From Spirosoma sp. (GTDB lineage Bacteria > Bacteroidota > Bacteroidia > Cytophagales > Spirosomataceae): a stretch of DNA of 64,000 bases. Location: assembly GCF_026391055.1 (NCBI RefSeq), contig NZ_JAPLET010000022.1, positions 434,001 to 498,000 of the forward strand, given 5' to 3'. Made by a program: the position numbers and the translations under genes. Shown here piece after piece: positions 1 to 7,575 of this stretch. Numbering within the stretch: the first letter of the stretch is position 1; the number at the start of each line of letters is the position of its first letter. The notes under the pieces were generated by a model. That model was not told the origin of the DNA. It worked only from the letters and a program-made list of their open reading frames with translations, and made no database searches.

Positions 1-809
1 GGGAGGTTAAGCAACTCATTAAGTCTATTACGCTGTTGAATATGTTGATCCGAAAACCTACCTCGCCAGAATGCCTTAGCCATAACGATAAGGTGTTGAA
101 TATGCCCTTTGGTGATATGCCAGACATAGCCTCTGGAAACCAATAGCGCGAGTAGATAACTGCTGACTAAAACAATGAGAGGGCAAAGCGAGGGTAGTAA
201 GATCGACCAGATCAGTAAAATAAAAACGTAAGCCTGACTCGAAAACATACTAGCCGAAAAGACTAGACTGCCTACCCAGATAGCGGCAAAAATATAGTAA
301 TAGCTTCCTGTCAATAAGTACTGTAGTACTAGTAATATAGTTAAAAAGAACAGGAGCTGGCCAAATACTCTGGGTGTTCCGAGAGTAGCTCGTGGGCCAA
401 AATTCAAGCCCAGCGTATACGGAGAAAAGATAAACAAACAGACTACCAAGGAAGAAGTCCGTACGTCAAATGCCCCAAAAAAGCGGGCAGTTAAAAAGAG
501 ACAGACACTTACAATCCCATCGAAGAGTCCACCCAAGTAGGGTTCGATAGCCGTCCGCTGCTTCTTATTTACGTAAGAAAGTAAAATATGAAATAAGGCG
601 GGATAGGTTAATCTTTCCGATAGTAGAAACCTGGAGATTTTTTCTGGAATGGTATGATTGTTCTGCCGTATTTCCTCCGCAAGCATTAAATGGAACCATG
701 TGTCATTGGTAAACAAAAATAGTTTTCCCTTATTAAGAAAAAGCCTGGGTAAAGCTCTTAAAAGAACGGTACCAGCAAAAAAGGCAATACATGTCAATAG
801 GGTGGTCAT
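1..809 (-). CDS. Polytopic membrane protein, C-terminus beyond the left edge
   Basis: A minus-strand frame opens with ATG at 809 and stays open for 269 codons to the window edge, so the C-terminus is missing. The product begins MTTLLTCIAFFAGTVLLRAL and holds several hydrophobic spans, including VSVCLFLTARFFGAF, SSLVVCLFIFSPYTLGL and LLFFLTILLVLQYLL. An acidic motif followed by aromatics and histidine (NDTWFHL, near residue 35) sits just after the first span. That arrangement resembles the first outer loop of GT-C type glycosyltransferases, where an acidic residue is catalytic, but this is inference. The gene is richer in A+T than the metabolic genes to its right. Function is not recognised with confidence. 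Confidence 0.8.
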   Translation of the reverse strand, partial: MTTLLTCIAFFAGTVLLRALPRLFLNKGKLFLFTNDTWFHLMLAEEIRQNNHTIPEKISRFLLSERLTYPALFHILLSYVNKKQRTAIEPYLGGLFDGIVSVCLFLTARFFGAFDVRTSSLVVCLFIFSPYTLGLNFGPRATLGTPRVFGQLLFFLTILLVLQYLLTGSYYYIFAAIWVGSLVFSASMFSSQAYVFILLIWSILLPSLCPLIVLVSSYLLALLVSRGYVWHITKGHIQHLIVMAKAFWRGRFSDQHIQQRNRLNELLNL

Positions 810-1283
810 ACTAACCTAATTAGTCTATTAGGAGTTTTCGATGTCTTTATTCGCTGATTGCTACTTGCCAAAAAAAGTAGACAAGTAAGCAGACAACTCC
901 TTACCTGCTTTCCTAAACGGATTACTCAGGCATCGTATATTTTAATCGGTTATTTAGTATATAAAAACTTCATAAATTATACTTATAATATGTGTAAGTA
1001 TAATTAATATGATTATTACTTATCAAAGTTATTCATATGTTCCCTATTATACATAAGTATGATGTTCTATTGGATATGCTCTGCCCAGTTAGATAAGTTC
1101 TCATGGCCGACATCGATTCATAAAACTTTATGGATTAACAATACTTACCGGGGTTCCAATAAAATTGTTGATAGCCTAAGTTATCTCTACGAATAGAAGG
1201 TTGCCCATCAATGGGATAGAGGCATAAACATTGCCGAAAATGTTGTTTATTGGGTGTATTACACAATACAACCCCATCTGAAG
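810..1283. other. AT-rich intergenic stretch, no gene seen
   Basis: This is the shared upstream region of the leftward membrane-protein gene and the rightward serine hydrolase. I see no convincing reading frame. It contains one clear inverted repeat (975-1005) and long A/T runs. Divergent promoters must lie here, but no exact TAnnTTTG box was found at a sensible distance from either start codon. Confidence 0.6.
975..1005. repeat. AT-rich perfect inverted repeat in a divergent intergenic region
   Basis: AATTATACTTA at 975-985 is matched by its exact reverse complement TAAGTATAATT at 995-1005, with a 9-nt spacer. Because both flanking genes read away from it, it is better placed as a regulator binding site than as a terminator. 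High A+T content raises the chance of a random match. Confidence 0.4.
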
Positions 1284-2510
1284 ATGCCCTCGAAGTTAAT
1301 TCTCCTGTTTTTTCTGGTAAGCACCATTGGTGTTGCTCAAAAGAAAGTTACCCCTAAAGCCAGCCCGTATTTCCCAGCCGCGCACCAGTGGCTCCGAAAA
1401 GCCCCCGCCGAAATGGGACTCTCGGCCCCGAAAATTCAGGAAGCCATTGCCTTTCACCGGGAAAATGAAATAAAAAATCCCCGCAGCATGGAACAGTCGC
1501 ACTACCAGTCGTTCGGTAAAGAACCGTTTGGCTACGCTGTCGGGCCTTTCGCCGACCGGGGTGAACCAACCGGAGTCATCGTATACAAAGGCTACATCGT
1601 TGCCGAATGGGGAGAACCCCAACGCTGTGACATTACGCACAGCGTGACTAAAAGTTTTCTGTCGACTGTTATTGGTTTGGCAGTCGATAAAGGACTGATT
1701 CGGAGCGTAAACGATACCGTTGCGGGCTATGTGCCACCAATCGAGTTGTACAATCAACCCGTTACGCGCTCCGCCGATGAGTTTGGCAAACCCGAACTCA
1801 TAACCCCCTTCCAAACTCCGCATAACCGCACCATTACTTGGGATCACATGCTGCGCCAAACCAGCGATTGGGAGGGAACCCTCTGGGGCAAACCCGACTG
1901 GGCCGACCGCCCCGATCCGGATGCGGCCAAATGGCTGAACCGCAAACGCAACCTGCCCGGTGCCGTGTATGAATACAACGATGTTCGGGTGAATGCACTG
2001 GCTTTAGCCGCCACCAGCGTCTGGCGTAAACCCCTGCCGCAGGTGCTGAAGGAAAACGTGATGGATGCCATCGGCGCATCAAATACCTGGCGCTGGACGG
2101 GCTACCGTAATTCCTGGATCGTACTGGACGGGCAGGCTGTACAATCGGTCAGCGGGGGTGGCCACTGGGGCGGGGGTATGTTCATCAACGCGCTGGATAT
2201 GGCCCGGTTTGGTCTGCTAACACTGAATAAAGGCAACTGGAACGGGCGGCAGTTGATTTCTGAACAATGGATCAACCAGTCGAGAACACCCACACCCGCC
2301 CAGCCTACATACGGCTACATGAACTACTTCCTGAATACAGACCAGAAGTTGTTGCCGTCCGCTTCGGCCACCAGCTATTACCATCTGGGCAATGGAACGA
2401 ACATGGTCTATGTCGATACGGAACACGATCTGGTTATGGTCGTTCGCTGGATCGACACAAAAGCGATGGACGGTATCGTGAAACGGGTGCTGGATGCCTT
2501 CCAGAAGTAG
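1284..2510 (+). CDS. Secreted serine hydrolase, beta-lactamase/class C family
   Basis: A 408-residue protein with an N-terminal signal peptide (MPSKLILLFFLVSTIGVAQ). The start at 1284 is chosen because it puts the signal peptide at the N-terminus; an upstream in-frame ATG at 1254 would add ten unneeded residues. The catalytic SxxK motif of penicillin-binding-protein/beta-lactamase folds is seen as SVTK at residues 120-123. A YND segment in VYEYNDVRVN is the likely second motif. GGHWGGGMFINALDMARFG and the TEHDLVMVVRW end are typical of this family. Such enzymes are exported esterases or peptidases, and the substrate cannot be read from sequence. A decayed paralogue follows directly downstream (2556-2948). 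Confidence 0.88.
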   Translation: MPSKLILLFFLVSTIGVAQKKVTPKASPYFPAAHQWLRKAPAEMGLSAPKIQEAIAFHRENEIKNPRSMEQSHYQSFGKEPFGYAVGPFADRGEPTGVIVYKGYIVAEWGEPQRCDITHSVTKSFLSTVIGLAVDKGLIRSVNDTVAGYVPPIELYNQPVTRSADEFGKPELITPFQTPHNRTITWDHMLRQTSDWEGTLWGKPDWADRPDPDAAKWLNRKRNLPGAVYEYNDVRVNALALAATSVWRKPLPQVLKENVMDAIGASNTWRWTGYRNSWIVLDGQAVQSVSGGGHWGGGMFINALDMARFGLLTLNKGNWNGRQLISEQWINQSRTPTPAQPTYGYMNYFLNTDQKLLPSASATSYYHLGNGTNMVYVDTEHDLVMVVRWIDTKAMDGIVKRVLDAFQK

Positions 2511-2555
2511 TACCGATCGTCAGCCTATAAGTTTCATCCCTTATCCCTGATCAAC

Positions 2556-2948
2556 ATGAACCGGACGCTACAAACCGTTACAACTACGCTTTTTGTCATA
2601 ACCTCCCTGTCAGGCCACGCCCAAACGGTACGGGAGAAGATGCTGGCGCGGGCTACCGAATAATCGTTAAAAACGCCCTACAAAGGCCGGATCATTGCCG
2701 AACGCTATGGCGAGGGCATCACGAAAGATACCCCGCTGGAAAGCTTGTCGATGGGCAAAAGCCTGTCGGCTACTCTAATGGGCATCCTCATCAACTTGGG
2801 CGCGGGTGGTCAATCCGTAACGATCATTCCCTGGCATGAGCTGGTTGTTGTTCGGCTGGGGCATTAGAAAGGGGCGCAGGCTGGCGGCAAAGCATTAAAT
2901 AACGCCTATACGCTGCTTATGGAAACGGTACCCGCCACAAAAAAGTAA
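2556..2948 (+). pseudogene. Remnant of a second serine hydrolase gene
   Basis: One plus-strand frame can be read from ATG 2556 to TAA 2946-2948, but it is interrupted by TAA at 2661 and TAG at 2865. It starts with a signal-peptide-like segment (LFVITSLSGHAQ). It continues with GRIIAERYGEGITKDTPLES, then LSMGKSLSATLMGI, which is the SxxK region, and jumps to WHELVVVRLGH, which matches the end of the intact neighbour (TEHDLVMVVRW). The reading frame is kept while the middle of the enzyme, about 250 residues, is gone. This is a tandem paralogue that suffered an internal deletion and nonsense mutations. No function is expected. Confidence 0.8.
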
Positions 2949-2963
2949 ACGGGTACTTTACTA

Positions 2964-4013
2964 ATGAATGTAGCTGAACGTGATCTGTTTGATGTCAATC
3001 AACTTATCAATCTGTTTGATGTAGAAAAGCTGGCTGCTGAGCGAATGACGCCCATGGCCTATGAATACGTGGCCAGTGGGGCCGCCGATGAGTTCACGCT
3101 TCGCTGGAACCGGCAGGCACTGGATGCACTGAGACTCAATACGCGGGTACTCGTGGATGTGAGCCGGATCGATACGCGGGTTTCCCTGTTCGGACTCGAT
3201 CTGGCTCACCCTATCCTCATTGCGCCAACGGCCTATCACAAAACCATGCACCCCGAGGGTGAGCTGGCTACCGCCCGGGGTGCCGGAGCCGCCGAAGCAC
3301 TCTATGTGGTCAGCTCATTTACAACCACACCCCTGCGCGACATAGCCTCGGTAGCGACGCAGCCGCTCTGGTTTCAACTGTACGTGAGCGACGATCGGGA
3401 ACGGACAAAGGCGCTGGTGCAGGAAGCCGAAGCACAAGGATGCCAAGCCCTTTGCGTGACCGTCGATACACCCGTTGCGGGCGTTCGGAACCGCCAGCAA
3501 CGGGTAAACTTTGCCATGCCGGAAGGCATACAAACGCCCCACATGGCTGATGCCTTCGCGCTCACGAAATCGCTGACCTGGAACGATGTCGACTGGCTGC
3601 AATCGTTCACGAAAATCCCGGTTCTGCTCAAGGGTATTCTGCATCCCGACGATGCCGAACTGGCCGTACAGGCAGGTGTATCCGGCATTGTTGTGTCGAA
3701 CCACGGCGGACGAAATCTCGATACCGTACCGGCTACCATTGAGGCCCTTCCGCGCATTGCCGAACGGGTTAATAAACGCGTGCCCATTTTGATGGATGGC
3801 GGCATACGCCGGGGCACCGACGTTGTGAAAGCCATTGCCATGGGTGCCAATGCGGTGCTGGTCGGCAAACCCATTTGTTTCGGCTTGGCCTGTGGCGGGG
3901 CTGCGGGCGTGGCAAAAGTGCTCACCATCATCCGGACCGAGCTGGAGCTGGCAATGGCACTAACCGGAAAGGCCACCCTGTCCGATATTGACCAATCCGT
4001 GATCTGGCGGTAG
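2964..4013 (+). CDS. FMN-dependent alpha-hydroxy-acid dehydrogenase/oxidase
   Basis: A 349-residue TIM-barrel flavoenzyme of the lactate dehydrogenase/glycolate oxidase family, which oxidises L-2-hydroxy acids to 2-keto acids. Visible signatures are PILIAPTAYHKTMHPEGE near residue 83, FQLYVSDDRERT, the active-site block SNHGGRNLD with catalytic His247 and substrate-binding Arg250, and the FMN phosphate site DGGIRRGTDVVKAIAMGA. Family members more often have SNHGARQLD; the change to GGRNLD is mild. The length is slightly short but complete. No signal peptide, so cytoplasmic. Only 15 nt separate it from the pseudogene remnant, so its promoter may lie within that remnant. The exact substrate is unknown. 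Confidence 0.9.
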   Translation: MNVAERDLFDVNQLINLFDVEKLAAERMTPMAYEYVASGAADEFTLRWNRQALDALRLNTRVLVDVSRIDTRVSLFGLDLAHPILIAPTAYHKTMHPEGELATARGAGAAEALYVVSSFTTTPLRDIASVATQPLWFQLYVSDDRERTKALVQEAEAQGCQALCVTVDTPVAGVRNRQQRVNFAMPEGIQTPHMADAFALTKSLTWNDVDWLQSFTKIPVLLKGILHPDDAELAVQAGVSGIVVSNHGGRNLDTVPATIEALPRIAERVNKRVPILMDGGIRRGTDVVKAIAMGANAVLVGKPICFGLACGGAAGVAKVLTIIRTELELAMALTGKATLSDIDQSVIWR

Positions 4014-4083
4014 GGGGCAAAGGCTTAGCTCAAATTACTTCAATATAAATACTATCCTTTGTATTCTTTTTATTAATATTTGT

Positions 4084-4418
4084 TTATAATTGAAATTTCA
4101 AATATGATTGAACACTATATGATTTCTGATTGATTTTCAGGTTGTTGTCTTTTAGTGGGTTTGCATACAAAGGTATGTTGGGTGGCGGGTCAACAATGGA
4201 CTTCCAAGGCGGGTTACGGTCGACAATTTGAACACCCCGCGAAGGTAGGGTGTGGGCTTCCATCTCGGGGTCTCGGCTGACAAGTCAAACGCCTGATAAA
4301 TTAAGGTTTAGCGTTGAAATTTGGGTTTCTTTAGGATAATATCAATGTCCCAAGCGGGCAGGTGGGGCGGGTTGCGGTCGGTAAGCCAAACGCCGTAGTT
4401 AGGTGCCTTTTCTATTAA
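4084..4418 (-). pseudogene. Minus-strand coding remnant with repeated GVxxxDRNPP peptide modules
   Basis: The gap between the hydroxy-acid dehydrogenase and the FRG gene is not empty. On the minus strand, codons from 4418 down to a TAA at 4308-4310 read APNYGVWLTDRNPPHLPAWD and then DIILKKPKFQR. After a frame change and a TGA at 4285-4287, a second open segment from 4284 to a TAA at 4084-4086 reads VSRDPEMEAHTLPSRGVQIV followed by DRNPPWKSIVDPPPNIP. The GVxx(V/T)DRNPP element therefore occurs twice, with a third degenerate GVxLVSRDP copy between. The DNA shows it too: the 19-mers at 4208-4226 and 4366-4384 agree at 16 positions. The second segment contains an ATG (4263) giving a 59-codon frame. 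The family is not recognised. Confidence 0.45.
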
Positions 4419-4435
4419 CTACAAATGATATTTGA

Positions 4436-5947
4436 ATGAAAACTTACAATGTAACAGATATTGAAGAGGCTGTTGAGTTAGCTTATAAGCTAAGGGAAGA
4501 AGGGAAGTATAATTGGTTTCGTGGACAAACAAAGCAGTGGCCCATCTATTCGTCACTTGGCCGTGTGCAACTTAGTGGTAATCAAGAAGAGATAGCTAAG
4601 GTTCTTCGCCGTATAGAATTATTTCAAAATTGGCTGAATAAAATTCCTGAATTAACATATTTGAATCAACCAGAATATGTAAATGATTTTTGTGCTATTA
4701 TACAGCATTATGGTATTGCAACCCACTATATTGATTTTACAACGGATCCAAGCGTTGCAGGTTTTTTTGCTGCTGACTCAATAAGTTTGACTGTGGGTGA
4801 GCCTTCTTCCATATATTGTTTAAATACAGATGATTTAGTATCCCACTGGGATATAGTTAAAACAATTCGTAATACCCAGGGAATTGATTTAGAATTAATA
4901 AACATAGATGTAAAGAATTTATGGAGATTGCAAGCACAACGTGGGGTATTTATATATTGCAATTCGACATTAGAAAATATTTATCCCCTTGATCGAATTA
5001 TATTTCCTGCTACTAAATATCCATCCTTTCCCACAAGAGAACAAATATATCCAATTAACAAAAGTCCATTAGAGCAACTTCTAGATCAATACTTTACCTT
5101 AGAAAACTACGACTATACTAATGATTTATTAGAAAAATGGATTAGCGATTCAAACTCTAAAGGTATAAATGCGGTATCTGTTGATTTAGATTCTTTCCCT
5201 GAAGGTTATTCCAAAAGATTTTTCATAAATAGTGTCAACTTAACGTTAGACTCGTGGAACACTATAAACTTAAAAGCATGGATAGAGTACTCTGAAGAGA
5301 ATTTCCATCAAGTTAATGGGCCAGTATTTCAAATAAATTTGAAAACAAATGTTAGCCCGGCAGAGATACAATCTTCATTTAGCTATGCAATGAAGCAGAT
5401 ACTACGCCGTGATTCTACTATTAGGAAAAAAGTTATAGATTGGGATTTTATTGAGTTCCCTGCATCGTTTTCTCAAGAGATTTTAAAGAGTAAGCTACGT
5501 TTGGTTTGGAATGGAATGCGTCGTTTACCTTACGATGATTCTGAGTTAGCAAATAGTTTAGGGACATTAACCGCTTTGTTTATTTCGGGCTTCAAAGGCG
5601 AACTTTCCTACGACATGCAAATGAAATTATTTGCAGATCACTTTGGAGAATGTATGCGAATTGAATTTGGGCATCAAGATGGCAGTGGTGCAAGAGGATT
5701 AGCATCATTTGAAAGCCTGCGAAAAGCTCTAAGGAAAGATATGTCTGACCTTATATTGCCTGAACATAAAGAAATAGCTAATGAATTTAGTGAATTGTTT
5801 GGCATCATTTATAATCCAAAATTCATGTTTGACTTCTCTGAGTTTACGAAATTATTTGCCCGAGAACTAATCCCTGTTCAAGCTTTACTATGGGATAAAT
5901 TAATTCTGTATAATCCTGCCCAGCTTGCGACATTTGGTAAACCTTGA
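4436..5947 (+). CDS. FRG-domain protein
   Basis: A 503-residue protein whose N-terminus carries the FRG domain: WFRGQTKQWPIYSSLGR with Phe28-Arg29-Gly30, then the second conserved block QHYGIATHYIDFTTDPSVAG near residue 95. The domain name comes from its F-R-G motif. Its biochemical activity is, to my knowledge, not established, and it often occurs in accessory or mobile regions. The remaining 350 residues match nothing I recognise. No signal peptide or membrane span. The gene is visibly richer in A+T than the genes on either side and uses codons such as TTA, ATA and AAT heavily, which suggests recent transfer. It stands alone between decayed sequences, with no toxin-antitoxin or restriction partner. 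Confidence 0.85.
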   Translation: MKTYNVTDIEEAVELAYKLREEGKYNWFRGQTKQWPIYSSLGRVQLSGNQEEIAKVLRRIELFQNWLNKIPELTYLNQPEYVNDFCAIIQHYGIATHYIDFTTDPSVAGFFAADSISLTVGEPSSIYCLNTDDLVSHWDIVKTIRNTQGIDLELINIDVKNLWRLQAQRGVFIYCNSTLENIYPLDRIIFPATKYPSFPTREQIYPINKSPLEQLLDQYFTLENYDYTNDLLEKWISDSNSKGINAVSVDLDSFPEGYSKRFFINSVNLTLDSWNTINLKAWIEYSEENFHQVNGPVFQINLKTNVSPAEIQSSFSYAMKQILRRDSTIRKKVIDWDFIEFPASFSQEILKSKLRLVWNGMRRLPYDDSELANSLGTLTALFISGFKGELSYDMQMKLFADHFGECMRIEFGHQDGSGARGLASFESLRKALRKDMSDLILPEHKEIANEFSELFGIIYNPKFMFDFSEFTKLFARELIPVQALLWDKLILYNPAQLATFGKP

Positions 5948-6212
5948 AGTATAATTATGATTATTGGTAGCCATTATAACATAGTTTGCTCAACATAGGT
6001 GGCTGTCTAGCGACAGGTAGCACGCCCCGTAGGAAAGATTCAGCCCAACGAAATGAAGGTGTAAAGGTTATGTTGCTCGTGTTCAGTTGTCCTGTGCGCT
6101 TATCAATCAGCTCTCCTGGGTGTTGGGTGAAGCGAATAAGAAGGAATCATGAGCAGCCTAACGGTAACTTTGGAAATAGAGAAATCTCTCATTTTTTGCT
6201 AAAAGGTAGTTG

Positions 6213-6454
6213 ACGCGTGACAAAGTGAATGTCCCTTCTGGAAATAGTATAAAATACGATTTTGGGTTTGTCTGACAGCATCGTAACTAAAAACCGTAGA
6301 GTGGTTGAGCCAGTCATTTCCTACGCAAAATCTTGTCCGGGTTACTTACCTTGACACTCATAACTTCTCTCTATCAGTGGCTAGAGCTAAAGACTTTGGT
6401 ATTTCAGAGGAAGAAGCTCAACATTTTGATGAACTTATCTTAGAGGATGGGTAA
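6213..6454 (+). pseudogene. Probable small ORF broken by two frameshifts
   Basis: Three protein-like stretches follow each other in three different frames: DKVNVPSGNSIKYDFGFV (from 6219), SIVTKNRRVVEPVISYAKS (from about 6277) and then LDTHNFSLSVARAKDFGIS with EEEAQHFDELILEDG ending at TAA 6452-6454. The last segment is acidic and helix-like and ends cleanly, as a real C-terminus would. Two single-base changes would join all three. This is a reading by eye. The rest of the 5948-6531 gap holds no frame I would defend. Confidence 0.3.
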
Positions 6455-6531
6455 AGATAAAAGTTAGTGCGTTTTTTGAGTTAATTGCTAATTATCAGCA
6501 TCTTTTGGTTTTTTTTAATACAGTTTGTTCG

Positions 6532-6960
6532 ATGAAAAAACTAATTTTTAATTTTACTATAGTGCTTTTTTTATGTTCTTCTTGTATTTCCTCGGATACG
6601 AAAAATCCATACATTTGGAAGCATCCTTTTGGGCCTTTTTTGCCAATAATATCAATCATACTAATTAGTGCCAGTATGTATTATTTACTTGTTTCTAAGG
6701 CTAATCCAGAAGATAAAAATAATATATTTGAGGTCATCAACATTTTTGACTTTTTAATTTATGCGTTTTGGGTTATGGTTCCGCCGTTATATTTTTTAGT
6801 AGAGTATATACACATATTTCCCGATTCTTGTAAAATTGATAAAGATGTGCTCGATGATTTCAAATACACGCAAGAATTAGGTAGTAAAGTTTGGGCCGGG
6901 TTCATCGTTATTTTGACCACAATAGTATATGCTAAATATAAAAAAGATTTAAAATTTTGA
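6532..6960 (+). CDS. Small membrane protein with lipoprotein-like N-terminus
   Basis: A 142-residue protein starting at the ATG followed by two lysine codons (6532); an upstream in-frame ATG at 6505 would add nine residues ahead of the signal sequence. The N-terminus MKKLIFNFTIVLFLCSSCIS is a signal peptide with a possible lipobox ending at Cys18. Three further hydrophobic segments follow (LPIISIILISASMYYLLVS, FLIYAFWVMVPPLYFLV, VWAGFIVILTTIVY), so it is an integral membrane protein rather than a plain lipoprotein. The gene is AT-rich like the FRG gene and belongs to the same accessory patch. No family recognised. Confidence 0.6.
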   Translation: MKKLIFNFTIVLFLCSSCISSDTKNPYIWKHPFGPFLPIISIILISASMYYLLVSKANPEDKNNIFEVINIFDFLIYAFWVMVPPLYFLVEYIHIFPDSCKIDKDVLDDFKYTQELGSKVWAGFIVILTTIVYAKYKKDLKF

Positions 6961-7137
6961 TTCTAGTGGTCAGCGCGTTGTTGTGCGCTCAGCCTGGATA
7001 GCTGTCTGGTCATTCTTTTATCCGAAGCTTCCTCCTTCGTCGGAATAACAAAAAGGCACTTGTCTGGAATGAATTTGTAAACGATTAAACAGCTTTTACA
7101 TGTAATTTCTGTTTTCGCAATCAAACCTTAACTACAA

Positions 7138-7416
7138 ATGAGAAATTCATTCTTGGTTGCGTCGCTCTCGGAATTCAGTTTAGACGAACTCCAAAAACAG
7201 GAACGCTCAACAAAATTGGGTATGCAGGTGTTCAGTGGCCTTCTCCAGATTACGCTGGTAATTACAATAATGTACTGGGCTAAGCAGGGTTTTCGTTCAG
7301 CACTTCAAGCCCATACAATCCAGTACTTTATTGTGGTTATGCTTTGCTGGCTTTGGGCTTTTTAACTTTGGGGACTTCTTTAAAAAAAGATCAGGGCCGA
7401 GATACAATCAAGATAG
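7138..7416 (+). pseudogene. Two-TM small protein gene with two frameshifts
   Basis: The frame from ATG 7138 reads a charged N-terminus with DELQKQERSTKLG, then TM1 (FSGLLQITLVITIMYWAKQG) and into TM2, where it ends early at 7363-7365. Moving one frame near 7335 gives LLALGFLTLGTSLKK, which completes TM2. Moving again at the seven-A run at 7382-7388 gives KKIRAEIQSR and TAG at 7414-7416. The pattern (D)ELxKQE, two helices, LKKIxxEIxSR is one I recall as a common small Bacteroidota membrane protein of unknown function. The lesions are either true decay, programmed slippage at the A7 run, or sequencing error. They lie beside other decayed genes, which favours decay. Confidence 0.6.
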
Positions 7417-7575
7417 TGCTTAGCCAGGTTTTACGCTTGGCGTAGGCATATTTTCGGCAACAGACCGCACGGCCCCGGAAGACAGTTTTTGGTTTAACAA
7501 AACAGGTGCGTAAAGGTGGGAGCGTAGCTGTGTTTGGCTAATCTTATATTCTTTAATTAATCGCTTCCTGTCTGT

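Noticed and set aside
4208-4384. The GC-rich repeats before the FRG gene as a CRISPR-like array
   Set aside because: Units are imperfect, unevenly spaced and have coding sense on the minus strand; no cas gene is near.
4422-4435. TTAACTACAAATGA shared by the starts of the FRG gene and the gene at 7138 as a common regulatory element
   Set aside because: A 14-nt match is expected several times by chance in 64 kb, and only its position near two start codons is suggestive.
5986-6213. 75-codon plus-strand frame after the FRG gene
   Set aside because: Composition is not protein-like, there is no start context or family pattern, and it runs into sequence that reads better in other frames.
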